A stretch of DNA of 46,135 bases from Eshraghiella sp964441705. Its GTDB lineage: Bacteria; Bacillota; Clostridia; Lachnospirales; Lachnospiraceae. A model generated the notes under the pieces. That model worked only from the letters and a program-made list of their open reading frames with translations. It was not told the DNA's origin and did no database searches. Positions within the stretch are counted from its first letter, which is position 1. Each line of letters starts with the position of its first letter. Of the stretch, positions 7,035-14,376 are shown in pieces. The translations under genes and the position numbers were made by a program. Location of the stretch: positions 1 through 46,135 of the forward strand of contig CAYTWF010000016.1 in the NCBI GenBank assembly GCA_964441705.1. The letters are read 5' to 3'.

Positions 7035-7973
7035 ATGAAAAATATTTTTATGGATGAGAAGCTTACAATACCAGATGGCTATGATTTATCAGCCAAGGTT
7101 CCAATGTCTACAATCGTGGTAGGATTTTTAACGCTGGCTGCTATAATTGCAGTAGTTGTAAGCCTTATAGTAGTTATAAGACGACATCAGAAGGGAACAA
7201 TGTTTGGATTCTTTGGTGGGCTGGCTACATATCTTATTTTCTTTTATTTTGCAACAAGAGGAATAATTGGAGTGGTATTCGGGTATTCGCCACTTAAGGT
7301 GCTAAGTGACAGTCCGATTATTTTCTGTATTTGTCTTGCACTTACGGCAGCAGTATTTCCTATTCTTGGACGTATGCTTACAATGAAGATTTATGCTTTT
7401 AAATGGAATTCAATTAAGGACATTTTTGCTTTTGGTCTTGGTATTATGTGTATGGAAGCATTAATGGCAGTTATGGGTCTGTTTACAACTGTAATGTCAT
7501 GCTTTTCAATTAACAATACCGGTATTGCTGAGATAATTAAAAGTGCAACAACTCAGTCTGAGCTTGAGAGCCTTCTGGAAAGTATTTTCCAGGTAATTAA
7601 TTATTCACCGGTTGATTATATTTTCAGCGCAGTTATGGTAATTGAATATCTTTTATTCCATGTAGCGGTATCGGTTCCTCTTTTTGCTGCATTTGAGAAA
7701 AAAATATCAAAGCTGTGGTACCTGATTTCAATGGGTATGTATTTTGTTATTGAGCTTGCTGCATATCTGTTCTCCAGTGGAATTATCAGTCCTGTAGTTG
7801 AAGCTATTGCAGGAGCATTCCCAACAGCCGGAATTATATATTTTGCTGTTAAAATATATAATGAACATTACAAGGATGAGGAGAATTCAAGGACAGATAC
7901 CACCAGAAAAAGCACGGTTAAGACTGAAGAGCCTAAGAAAATGCCTAAGTTTGGAAATCTGAGTAATCTGTAA
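7035..7973 (+). CDS. Polytopic membrane protein, YhfC-like
   Basis: 312 residues from ATG 7035 (AAAGGA 7-8 bases before; the ATG at 7029 is too close to it). About eight hydrophobic helices, then a charged C-terminal tail rich in lysine and threonine (about 285-312). The pattern IFAFGLGIMCMEALM in the middle and VIEYLLFHVAVSVPLFAAFEKK further on match the layout of YhfC/DUF2324 proteins, annotated as putative intramembrane metalloproteases. The glycine-histidine-glycine seen in many members of the first motif is replaced here (GLGIMCME). Assignment is by pattern only and catalytic activity is doubtful. No cotranscribed partner is evident. Confidence 0.5.
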   Translation: MKNIFMDEKLTIPDGYDLSAKVPMSTIVVGFLTLAAIIAVVVSLIVVIRRHQKGTMFGFFGGLATYLIFFYFATRGIIGVVFGYSPLKVLSDSPIIFCICLALTAAVFPILGRMLTMKIYAFKWNSIKDIFAFGLGIMCMEALMAVMGLFTTVMSCFSINNTGIAEIIKSATTQSELESLLESIFQVINYSPVDYIFSAVMVIEYLLFHVAVSVPLFAAFEKKISKLWYLISMGMYFVIELAAYLFSSGIISPVVEAIAGAFPTAGIIYFAVKIYNEHYKDEENSRTDTTRKSTVKTEEPKKMPKFGNLSNL

Positions 7974-7999
7974 AATTTGCAATATGGACAGTATATATA

Positions 8000-8029
8000 A
8001 AGGCGGACAGACAGCGGTTTGTCCGCCTT
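8000..8029 (+). terminator. Strong hairpin after YhfC-like gene
   Basis: AAGGCGGACA (8000-8009) pairs with TGTCCGCCTT (8020-8029), 10 bp. The T run is poor. A near-duplicate 32-bp unit follows at about 8054-8086 (GGCAGACA/TGTCTGCC), itself the outer part of the large foldback. Confidence 0.5.
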
Positions 8030-8419
8030 CTGCATTATCAGGCAACAGCTTATAGAGGCAGGCAGACAGCCGTTTGTCTGCCTTCTGCTCCATCACTCAT
8101 TTACAACGCCTGCATAGGCAGTCTGACGGCCAGAACTCGTCAAACCCCAGTGCGCAGTACATTGAGTTTGATTGAAGCACAAACAGCTGCTACGCAGCCA
8201 TGAGGTGAAAAATGGATATTAGTATGCAAGCATACATATCCATTTTTTTCACCTCATTATGTTTGTTGCTTCTGGTTAAGATAATGAGTACTGCTTCTGG
8301 CGTTTTGACTCAGACATGCTGGCCTTACAGACTATTTGGCTTATGTAAATGACGATTGCGCTGGAAGGCCTACAAAAAGGCTGTCTGCTCTGCCTCTAAA
8401 AACTGTCTGAATGCTGCAC
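8029..8419. repeat. Giant imperfect palindrome 1 (about 390 bp)
   Basis: The left half (8029-8228) is the imperfect reverse complement of the right half (8229-8419). Apex: a nearly perfect 20-bp stem, 8200-8219 against 8236-8257 (ATGAGGTGAAAAATGGATAT and its complement). Moving outward, paired blocks include ACAAAC/GTTTGT, GCAGTAC/GTACTGC, GTCAAA/TTTGAC, GGCCAG/CTGGCC, CAGTCTG/CAGACT, TCATTTAC/GTAAATGA, GCAGACAGCC/GGCTGTCTGC and AGAGGC/GCCTCT. No supported gene lies in 7974-8750; short open frames here are unlike any protein I know. The bulged, branched pairing looks like a structured RNA or a decayed foldback element. Confidence 0.75.
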
Positions 8420-8434
8420 ACTATATAAGTGTAT

Positions 8435-8746
8435 AAAGCATATTTTCGCCAGCCTTTCAAGGGCCTGCGTAGTGAAGCACAGCCACAGCGGATGATACAT
8501 AAGGCAGAACGCAGCCTGTCTGAATCCAGACGCCGGGAGCACACCTTCAAGTCTATATTGAATTTATGAACAGTAACAGACTCATTTTAAAGCTGTAGGA
8601 TGCGCAAGCATCTGTTCATAAATTCCCAGTGTTCTACACGGTGTGTGACCGGGGTCGGATGAGTTCTGCGTTCTGCCTTAGTCCTGTATCAGCAGCGGTG
8701 GGTGAAGCTTCACAGCAGACCCTTGATGCTGGTTAAAATATACTTT
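8435..8746. repeat. Giant imperfect palindrome 2 (about 310 bp)
   Basis: Adjacent to palindrome 1 but different in sequence. The outer arms AAGCATATTTT (8437-8446) and AAAATATACTT (near 8746) match imperfectly. Then CCAGC/GCTGG, CAAGGG/CCCTTG and TGAAGC/GCTTCA pair. A perfect 15-bp block TAAGGCAGAACGCAG (8500-8514) pairs with 8666-8680. CCGG and CACACC blocks follow. The inner stem GAATTTATGAACAG (8560-8573) pairs perfectly with 8612-8625. The loop contains a small GATGC-GCAA-GCATC hairpin with a GNRA-type tetraloop. It ends just before the stop codon of the substrate-binding protein fragment on the minus strand. Confidence 0.75.
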
Positions 8747-8750
8747 AAAA

Positions 8751-9307
8751 CTACTTAAAAGGATCAGTTACAAGGTCCTCATATGGAACCTTTTCCTCCA
8801 ATTCACCTGCACTTATTAGAATGTCCTGAAGCAGGTCAAAGGCTTCTTTTTCAAAGGTGGAATCTGTTTTCCAGGTATCCTGACTCTTGTATCGTTCTAC
8901 AATTAAGGTGATAGTTGAGACATCAGTGTCATCGAATTGCGGAGCTATTACATTGGCAATGTCCTCGGCAGAGTGACTGTCAACATAATCCATACCCTTT
9001 TCAAGTGCTTTTGTAAAGCCCTTAATTACATCTGGATTATCTTTAATATAGCTTTGTTTGGCACTGTAGGCTGTATATGGTACATAACCGCTGTCGACAC
9101 CAAGGGATGCAACAACATAGCCATTTCCTTCAAGCTCCAGTGCAGTGGCATTGGGTTCAAATTCAACGGTAAAGTCGCCTGTGTTAGAAGCAAAGGCACC
9201 ACTGGTAAGACCAAAATCAATATTCTGAATTATTGTGACATCTTTTCCCGGAATAATTCCGTGCTGCTTAAGAATATACTCAAGAATCATTTCCGGCATA
9301 CCACCTG
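8751..9307 (-). pseudogene. Substrate-binding protein, C-terminal part (split by element)
   Basis: Encodes the C-terminal half of an NMT1/THI5/SsuA-like periplasmic-binding fold, beginning GGMPEMILEYILKQHGI and ending VPYEDLVTDPFK. The first half lies at 11103-11526, beyond a 1,795-bp insertion. Joining 11526-11103 to 9307-8751 gives 981 bases, exactly 327 codons, with the fusion GRAGGMPEM restored in frame. In the present arrangement this half follows element-derived codons and has no signal peptide or start of its own. Such proteins deliver small molecules (sulfonates, pyrimidines, riboflavin) to an ABC importer, but no permease or ATPase gene lies nearby, so the ligand is unknown. Confidence 0.9.
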
Positions 9308-9328
9308 GTTTCCACGGATTAATGTAAA
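9301..9328. other. Attachment site at recombinase-proximal end
   Basis: CCACCTG (9301-9307) is the 7-bp sequence shared with the other junction (11096-11102). Inside the element ATTAATGTAAA (9318-9328) is an inverted near-copy of the block at the other end, 10 bases from the core. This is the layout of the two arms of a serine-recombinase attachment site. Confidence 0.75.
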
Positions 9329-10812
9329 CAACTGGAATCGTAATGAAGCTCAATATCCAAACAGCCTGATGGATACACACATATTTTATCAAAAAGCATT
9401 GCAAGGTCATAGGAGGTAAAGGACTCTTTCTCAATTATATTCTGCAAATGCTTTTTTTCTGATACAACAGGGGTGGATGCCGATTGCTGTTGGGCAAGCT
9501 TATATTTAAGATTGTTAAGAGTATCAGCGGTTTCATTAATTAGTCTGTCATAGCATTCAATAACTATTGAAGATGTGTCACTTTTGATAAGCTGAGCGGA
9601 CCGGCTGTTAATCAGTGCAGTCAGCTTTTCCTCATAGTTAATGATAGAGGCTTTGATGCGGTGGGACTCGCAGATATCAGGGGATACAGGCTCATCAGAA
9701 GCAAGCTTAATACACAGGTTGAGGTAGAATAATACAGCTGCAGTAAGGTCCTCATAATGAACCAGATGGGAACAGGAACAGTATTTTTTACCTTTGGAAT
9801 TGTACAGACTGCAAATGTAATATCTGTGAGGAATGCGATTGGAGGAATATCTGGTAATGGGGGTAAGCAGATGATTACAGCTGCTGCAGTAGAGCAGGCC
9901 GGCAAATGCGTCGGAGGGAGTAGTGGATGACTTGCCGCGAAAGGAGGAATTATTTCTTGAAGCCCTAATCTGACATACTCTTGTGTAGATATCATGGGAT
10001 ATTATTGCCGGATGGTGGGATGGAAAAATATACTGCTGTGACTGTGGAACACGTCGGTCAGCTCCATGAATTACAATACGTGAACGCTTGTGAAGCCGCA
10101 GAACACCAGTGTAAATATCGTTGCTGATAATAGAACGGACCATGCTGTCTGTCCACATTATTCCTGTATTATCAGGAAGCTTACGCCCTCGCGCAGCAGA
10201 GGGAGTCAGTATTTTTTTATCATTAAGACTTAAGGCAATTCGCCGATATCCCATGCCACTGATATACATGTCAAATATTTCTCTGATGCACTTAGCTTCG
10301 CTGTCAACAATATTAAATTTTTGTTTATCATGGGGGTCACATTTGTATCCATATGGAGCATTGATAATCAGCGTGCCGGCTTTTTGACGAGCATTAAGAG
10401 CACGCCGTATTTTTTTACTGGTATCCTTAATATAGCGTTCATTGTACCAGGTTTTGATGCCTATAAGGTCATCATCTGAGGTGGAGGAATCGTAATCATC
10501 ATCAACAGCAATTAAACGACAGCCCGTTTTTTTAATATCATCAAGAAACAGAAGAACCCGGGCATTATGACGCCCGAGCCGGGAAAAATCCTTTACAAGT
10601 ATGGTAGTTACATCCTTATTAATATCCTCCAGCATACGGGAAAAAGCGGGACGATTGAAAATATAGCCTGAGAACCCATCATCCTCATACCATCTTTCTA
10701 TAGTCAGGTTGTTAGCCTGGGCATACTGGGTTAATATAAGCTTTTGATTGTCAATTGATACATAGTTATGACCATCATCATCACGGGAAAGACGTACATA
10801 TCCTACAGTCAT
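9319..10812 (-). CDS. Large serine recombinase
   Basis: 497 residues from ATG 10812, which follows GGGAGGAAT; an upstream in-frame start (10866) would overlap the small ORF without a ribosome binding site. The resolvase catalytic domain opens MTVGYVRLSRDDDG with the nucleophile Ser9 and continues with VKDFSRLGRHNARV. The recombinase domain follows (APYGYKCD, IREIFDMYISGMGYRRIA, IISNDIYTGVLRLHKR). Next are a zinc ribbon (LLYCSSCNHLL, then YYICS and YCSCSHLV), a helical region likely to be coiled coil, and a short C-terminal tail. It should integrate and excise the element through its ends at 9301 and 11102. The stop codon is only 12 bases from the shared core, so the gene fills the element to its edge. 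Confidence 0.93.
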   Translation of the reverse strand: MTVGYVRLSRDDDGHNYVSIDNQKLILTQYAQANNLTIERWYEDDGFSGYIFNRPAFSRMLEDINKDVTTILVKDFSRLGRHNARVLLFLDDIKKTGCRLIAVDDDYDSSTSDDDLIGIKTWYNERYIKDTSKKIRRALNARQKAGTLIINAPYGYKCDPHDKQKFNIVDSEAKCIREIFDMYISGMGYRRIALSLNDKKILTPSAARGRKLPDNTGIMWTDSMVRSIISNDIYTGVLRLHKRSRIVIHGADRRVPQSQQYIFPSHHPAIISHDIYTRVCQIRASRNNSSFRGKSSTTPSDAFAGLLYCSSCNHLLTPITRYSSNRIPHRYYICSLYNSKGKKYCSCSHLVHYEDLTAAVLFYLNLCIKLASDEPVSPDICESHRIKASIINYEEKLTALINSRSAQLIKSDTSSIVIECYDRLINETADTLNNLKYKLAQQQSASTPVVSEKKHLQNIIEKESFTSYDLAMLFDKICVYPSGCLDIELHYDSSCLH

Positions 10813-10813
10813 A

Positions 10814-11005
10814 CTATTCCTCCCGTTTCTCAGCAGAGTGCCTTGCAATAATGGCTTTAAGACCATGGTATATGTCGTGCTCCTTTTGAGAATCCTGAAA
10901 TGTTACAACGCGATAGCCAAGCTTTGTGTATTTATCCTTTGCTTTTTCATATTCCCCATGGGTGGAATAACTGCTTTCCCAGAGATAGTAAGCTGGTTGT
11001 TTCAT
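10814..11005 (-). CDS. Small accessory protein of recombinase element
   Basis: 63 residues from ATG 11005 (AGG 7 bases upstream); a GTG at 11026 is an alternative start. The sequence MKQPAYYLWESSYSTHGEYEKAKDKYTKLGYRVVTF has alternating helix and strand and no membrane segment. Its stop codon is one base from the recombinase start, and the recombinase ribosome binding site lies inside its last codons, so the two are translationally coupled. I recognise no named family. By position it could be a recombination directionality factor or another recombinase helper, but nothing in the sequence proves that. Confidence 0.65.
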   Translation of the reverse strand: MKQPAYYLWESSYSTHGEYEKAKDKYTKLGYRVVTFQDSQKEHDIYHGLKAIIARHSAEKREE

Positions 11006-11075
11006 ATTATTACCTGTTTTTATCACATCAATAAAGTATATGCAGGGTAATGTGGAAAATGAATGCCTTTTGATA

Positions 11076-11102
11076 TTTACATTGATATGTGTCAGCCACC
11101 TG
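11076..11102. other. Attachment site at distal end of element
   Basis: CCACCTG core (11096-11102) joins the N-terminal part of the split gene to the element. Inside the element TTTACATTGAT (11076-11086) is the inverted near-copy of 9318-9328, 9 bases from the core. Confidence 0.75.
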
Positions 11103-11526
11103 CACGGCCACCAATGACAGTTTTGCCCTTTATCATGTTCCAGTCAAAGTCTGCAATTTGGTTACGCGCTACAAGAAAATTACCGGCGCGCTGGGTTAAT
11201 TGGGCAAAATTAACGGCGTAGTCATCAGCCCCCTGGGCATAGGTGTATATAGTGGATTCGGAGCCCATGAAGCCGATATCAGCATTGCCTGAAAGGAGTG
11301 CAGTCATTGTTTTATCGGCTCCAAAGCCTGTTTCCAGAGTAATGTCAATGCCCTCATCCTTAAAATATCCCTTTTCAATAGCGACGTATTGTGGTGCATA
11401 AAAAATGGAATGTGCTACCTCATTGAGAGTAACCTTTGTAAGGCCACTTTTTTCTTTTGTACATCCAACAAGACATGTGCAGGTAAGAATTACCGCTAAA
11501 AGTATAAGCTTCAGATTTCTTTTCAT
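11092..11526 (-). pseudogene. Substrate-binding lipoprotein, N-terminal part (split by element)
   Basis: 144 codons from ATG 11526 (AGGAGG upstream) to a TGA contributed by the inserted element; the native part ends at 11103. A lipoprotein signal peptide is clear: MKRNLKLILLAVILTCTCLVGC with lipobox cysteine 22. The mature part, with KVTLNEVAHSIFYAPQYVAI, EKGYFKDEGIDITLE and GNADIGFMG, is the first lobe of an NMT1/SsuA-like binding protein. It stops within the second crossing strand (GKTVIGGRAGG), so the product cannot form a full ligand cleft. It is divergent from the esterase gene. The promoter, signal peptide and ribosome binding site look intact, so function would return if the element excised. 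Confidence 0.9.
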
Positions 11527-11598
11527 AAATCCTCCTAGAGACTTAATACTGTATTTTATGACAATTTTGTAATAAAGTTACTCATATGAAGAAAAGTA

Positions 11599-11607
11599 TG
11601 ATATAAT
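11599..11607 (+). promoter_or_regulatory. Extended -10 promoter, possibly giving a leaderless mRNA
   Basis: TGATATAAT (TG 11599-11600, TATAAT 11602-11607) ends 7 bases before the ATG at 11615, so a start 6-8 bases downstream would fall at or next to the initiation codon. The -35 region (near 11578-11584) is weak, as allowed by the extended -10. Confidence 0.5.
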
Positions 11608-11614
11608 TGTCGCC

Positions 11615-12259
11615 ATGAATGAAAAATTAACCTATTTACAGAACAATGGAATAAGAATCATTCGTAATGGAAGCTTCACTGGAAGGCTTATGTATGTTAT
11701 TGCTGCAGAGAGTGCGCAGATAAGTGCGCCGGAGGGAATATGGCTGTGTATGGTATATCCTTATGACTGGAGCAGCATGATGACTCCCTGGAGCTGTGGT
11801 GAGAAGCTGGAGGGAATGGATGTTACCGGAAAGGGTGGAGAATATGCTGCCTGTTTCCATGATGAGGTAATTAATTATGTGGAGCAGTCCATTGATGCTG
11901 ATGTAACCTGCAGAGGCATTGGTGGCTATTCACTTGGCGGAATTATGGCTTTGTATATGTCATATGTTACCGGGGACTATGATTACGCGGCTTCGGTGTC
12001 GGGGTCGATGTGGTACCCGGGTATGGCAGAGTACTTAACTGGTAATGAACCGTCAACACGGACCAGAAGCTACTATTTGTCTTTGGGAACCAAAGAAGCC
12101 ATGACTAAAAATGTTCTTAGACAGACAGTGCTTGAACGTACCAGTGAGGTATATGAGTATTTAAGGGGAATAAGAGATGCCACTATGGAGATGAACCCAG
12201 GTGGACATTTTACGGACATTAATGGCCGTATAGAAAAAAGTATCAGGTATTTTACCTGA
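11615..12259 (+). CDS. Alpha/beta hydrolase, putative esterase
   Basis: 214 residues. The nucleophile elbow is GGYSLGG with Ser106, and a late GGHF provides the likely catalytic histidine. Between them, ASVSGSMWYPGMAEYL resembles the putative esterase family (PF00756, esterase D/Fes-like). There is no signal peptide, so it is probably cytoplasmic. The start at 11615 has no Shine-Dalgarno sequence and lies right behind a -10 box. An in-frame ATG at 11690 with GGAAGG upstream is the alternative, but would remove the first beta strand. The fabG start lies 23 bases after the stop, so the two are probably cotranscribed. The substrate is unknown. Confidence 0.75.
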   Translation: MNEKLTYLQNNGIRIIRNGSFTGRLMYVIAAESAQISAPEGIWLCMVYPYDWSSMMTPWSCGEKLEGMDVTGKGGEYAACFHDEVINYVEQSIDADVTCRGIGGYSLGGIMALYMSYVTGDYDYAASVSGSMWYPGMAEYLTGNEPSTRTRSYYLSLGTKEAMTKNVLRQTVLERTSEVYEYLRGIRDATMEMNPGGHFTDINGRIEKSIRYFT

Positions 12260-12282
12260 TATGGTAGGAGATAAGGAACAGA

Positions 12283-13017
12283 ATGAAGAAAATAGCTTTA
12301 GTAACAGGCGCAGGCCGTGGAATTGGCCGCGCAATTGCAGTTTCCCTTGCAGAAGCAGGAATGCATGTAATCGTGAATTACAATTCATCTGAGGCAGGGG
12401 CAGCAGCTGCTGTTAAGGAAATTACCGAGGCTGGAGGAAGCGCTTCCACATATCAGTGCGATGTGTCTGACTATGAGGACAGCAAAAAAATGATTGATGA
12501 GGTTGTTAAGGAGTACGGCAGAATAGATGTACTTGTTAATAATGCAGGTATTACAAAAGATAATATCATAATGAGAATGAGTGAAGAGGATTTTGATGAT
12601 GTATTAAGGGTTAATCTTAAGAGTGCCTTTAATACCACCAAACATCTTTCGCGTTACCTTCTTAAACAGAGAAGCGGCAGGATAATCAACATATCTTCAG
12701 TATCAGGCGTACTTGGCAATGCCGGGCAGGCTAATTACAGTGCGTCCAAAGCGGGAATTATTGGACTTACCAAAAGCACAGCAAGAGAGCTGGCACCAAG
12801 AGGTGTTACCTGCAATGCAGTTGCACCAGGTTTTATTGATACTGACATGACTATGGCAATGAATGATGCTGCCAAAAACACAATGGTAAGTCAGATTCCA
12901 CTTGGCAGAATCGGTGAGGCCAGTGATGTGGCTTATCTTGTAGCTTTCCTTGCATCAGAACAGGCTGGCTATATTACAGGCCAGGTATTTTCTGTTGATG
13001 GCGGAATGGCAATTTAG
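12283..13017 (+). CDS. fabG: 3-oxoacyl-ACP reductase
   Basis: 244 residues, a typical short-chain dehydrogenase. It has the NADPH-binding TGAGRGIG (8-15), the NNAG structural motif (VLVNNAGITKDN), a catalytic Ser in ISSVSGVLG and YSASK with the catalytic Tyr and Lys. The C-terminal stretch GQVFSVDGGMAI is characteristic of FabG. It reduces 3-oxoacyl-ACP in fatty acid elongation in the cytoplasm. The TAAGGA ribosome binding site is good. The fabF reading frame begins 14 bases after its stop. No fabD, fabH or acpP is visible, so these are not a full FAS cluster. A link to the ACP-dependent operon that follows is possible but unproven. Confidence 0.9.
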   Translation: MKKIALVTGAGRGIGRAIAVSLAEAGMHVIVNYNSSEAGAAAAVKEITEAGGSASTYQCDVSDYEDSKKMIDEVVKEYGRIDVLVNNAGITKDNIIMRMSEEDFDDVLRVNLKSAFNTTKHLSRYLLKQRSGRIINISSVSGVLGNAGQANYSASKAGIIGLTKSTARELAPRGVTCNAVAPGFIDTDMTMAMNDAAKNTMVSQIPLGRIGEASDVAYLVAFLASEQAGYITGQVFSVDGGMAI

Positions 13018-13031
13018 GAGGATAACGGATA

Positions 13032-14270
13032 ATGAAGGATAGAAGAGTAGTAGTAACAGGTATGGGCGTAATTACGCCTATTGGCAATACAGTAGAGGAA
13101 TTCTGAAATGGAATTAAGGAGGGCAGACTTGGTTTTGGACCGATTACACAGTTTACTCCTCCTGAGAAGAATAAATGTAAGATGGTTGCAGAGGTTAAGG
13201 GCTTTAATCCTGTAGATTTCATGGATGTTAAGACTGCAAAAAGAACGGAGCGTTTTACACAGTTTGCAATGGCAGCAGCAGGAGAAGCAATTGCGGATGC
13301 AGGACTTGATATGAAAACTGAGGATCCATTTAGAGTAGGGTGTTCAGTAGCTTCCGCTGTTGGTGGAATGAGCATATTTGAAAATCAGTATGATACATAT
13401 GAGACAAAGGGACCTGGAAGGGTTAATCCGTTTTTTTTGCCAATGTATCTGTCTAATATGGCGTCCGGTAATATATGTATACATTATGGACTTATGGGAA
13501 AAAGTCTCAACCCGGTAACAGCCTGTGCTGCAGGAACTAATGCAATTGGAGAGGCTGCAAGAACTATTCAGTATAATGATGCAGATGTCATGCTTGCAGG
13601 TGGAACAGAAAGCTGCATTACAAGCATGATTGTTGCAGGCTTTGAGGCTCTTAAAGCACTCTCATTATCAGACGACCCACAAAGATGTTCAATCCCATTT
13701 GATAAGGACCGAGATGGATTTGTAATGGGAGAGGGATGTGGAGTTCTGGTACTTGAGGAATATGAGCATGCAGTAAATAGAGGTGCACATATATATGCTG
13801 AGATTGCAGGCTATGGCTGTACAAGTGATGCATACCATGTCACCGCTCCAAGAACTGATGGAGAGGGAGCTGCAAGGGCAATGCTTAATGCAATAGAGGA
13901 TGCGGGGCTTACAATTGATGATATTCAATACATTAATGCTCATGGAACCTCTACTAAATTTAATGATTTATTTGAAACGAGAGCTATTAATAAATTATTT
14001 GGGGATAAGGCTGCCAGACTTAAGGTTAATTCTACCAAATCCATGACGGGACACCTTCTTGGCGCTGCAGGTGCTGTTGAGGCAATTACGTGTATTAAGG
14101 AGCTCCAGGAGGGCTTTATTCATAAAACAGCAGGACTTAGAGAGACAGATGATGAGCTGAATCTTGATTACTGTAAGGATAATTGCCATATGGATATAGA
14201 ATATGCTCTAAGCAGTTCTCTTGGCTTTGGCGGACATAATGCCAGCATAGTGATAAAAAAGTACCATTAA
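13032..14270 (+). pseudogene. fabF: 3-oxoacyl-ACP synthase II with a premature stop codon
   Basis: The full frame from ATG 13032 is 412 codons long and reads MKDRRVVVTGMGVITPIGN, VEEF, then TGA at 13104-13106 (codon 25), then NGIKEGRLGFGPIT. Homologues have Trp here (EEFW), so a single TGG to TGA change explains it. Everything after the stop is intact: the catalytic Cys in TACAAGTNA, His in NAHGTSTKFND, His in STKSMTGHLLGAAGAVEA and the FGGHNASIV end. An internal ATG at 13182 lacks a ribosome binding site and would drop about 50 residues. TGA is used as a normal terminator by other genes here, so genome-wide reassignment is excluded. It may be a recent pseudogene, a sequencing error or a readthrough case. 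Confidence 0.85.
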
Positions 14271-14282
14271 TTACAATATGTA

Positions 14283-14345
14283 TTGACTTACTGGAAATGT
14301 AATGATATATTAACAATATAAGTGTACTAGAGAGCGTAGTACACT
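14283..14345 (+). promoter_or_regulatory. Promoter and 5' dyad of dlt-like operon
   Basis: TTGACT (14283-14288), 17-base spacer, TATATT (14306-14311) with extended TGA. Starting a few bases beyond the expected transcription start, AGTGTACTA (14321-14329) and TAGTACACT (14337-14345) form a perfect 9-bp dyad with loop GAGAGCG. It could be a 5' stabilising hairpin or a repressor operator. Confidence 0.7.
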
Positions 14346-14376
14346 AAGCTATTAAATATGAATGAAGAGGGACAAC

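Larger units (their letters stand above)
9308..11102 (-). mobile_element. Minimal large-serine-recombinase element, 1,795 bp
   Basis: Bounded by CCACCTG direct repeats, one copy of which belongs to the target, and by inverted AT(T/C)AATGTAAA blocks just inside both ends. It contains only a large serine recombinase and a 63-residue ORF, one base apart on the minus strand, with no resistance, conjugation or phage genes. The target is the coding sequence of a substrate-binding lipoprotein at a Gly-Gly codon pair. The short overlap core and lack of longer target duplication fit serine-recombinase integration, with the GG dinucleotide in CAGGTGG as a plausible crossover. Exact ends within the 7-bp core cannot be fixed from one sequence. 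Confidence 0.85.

Noticed and set aside
8341..8550. 69-codon minus-strand ORF inside the palindromic region
   Set aside because: It spans parts of both palindromes, has no start signal and no recognisable protein pattern.
8937..9419. 160-codon ORF opposite the split lipoprotein gene
   Set aside because: Antisense shadow of the C-terminal fragment crossing the element boundary.
13104..13106. Genome-wide UGA-as-Trp reassignment
   Set aside because: TGA ends several intact genes here (for example at 3120-3122 and 25913-25915), so it is a functional stop codon.
13182..14270. Shorter fabF starting after the nonsense codon
   Set aside because: ATG 13182 has no ribosome binding site and removes conserved N-terminal strands, so the locus is described as a disrupted full-length gene.
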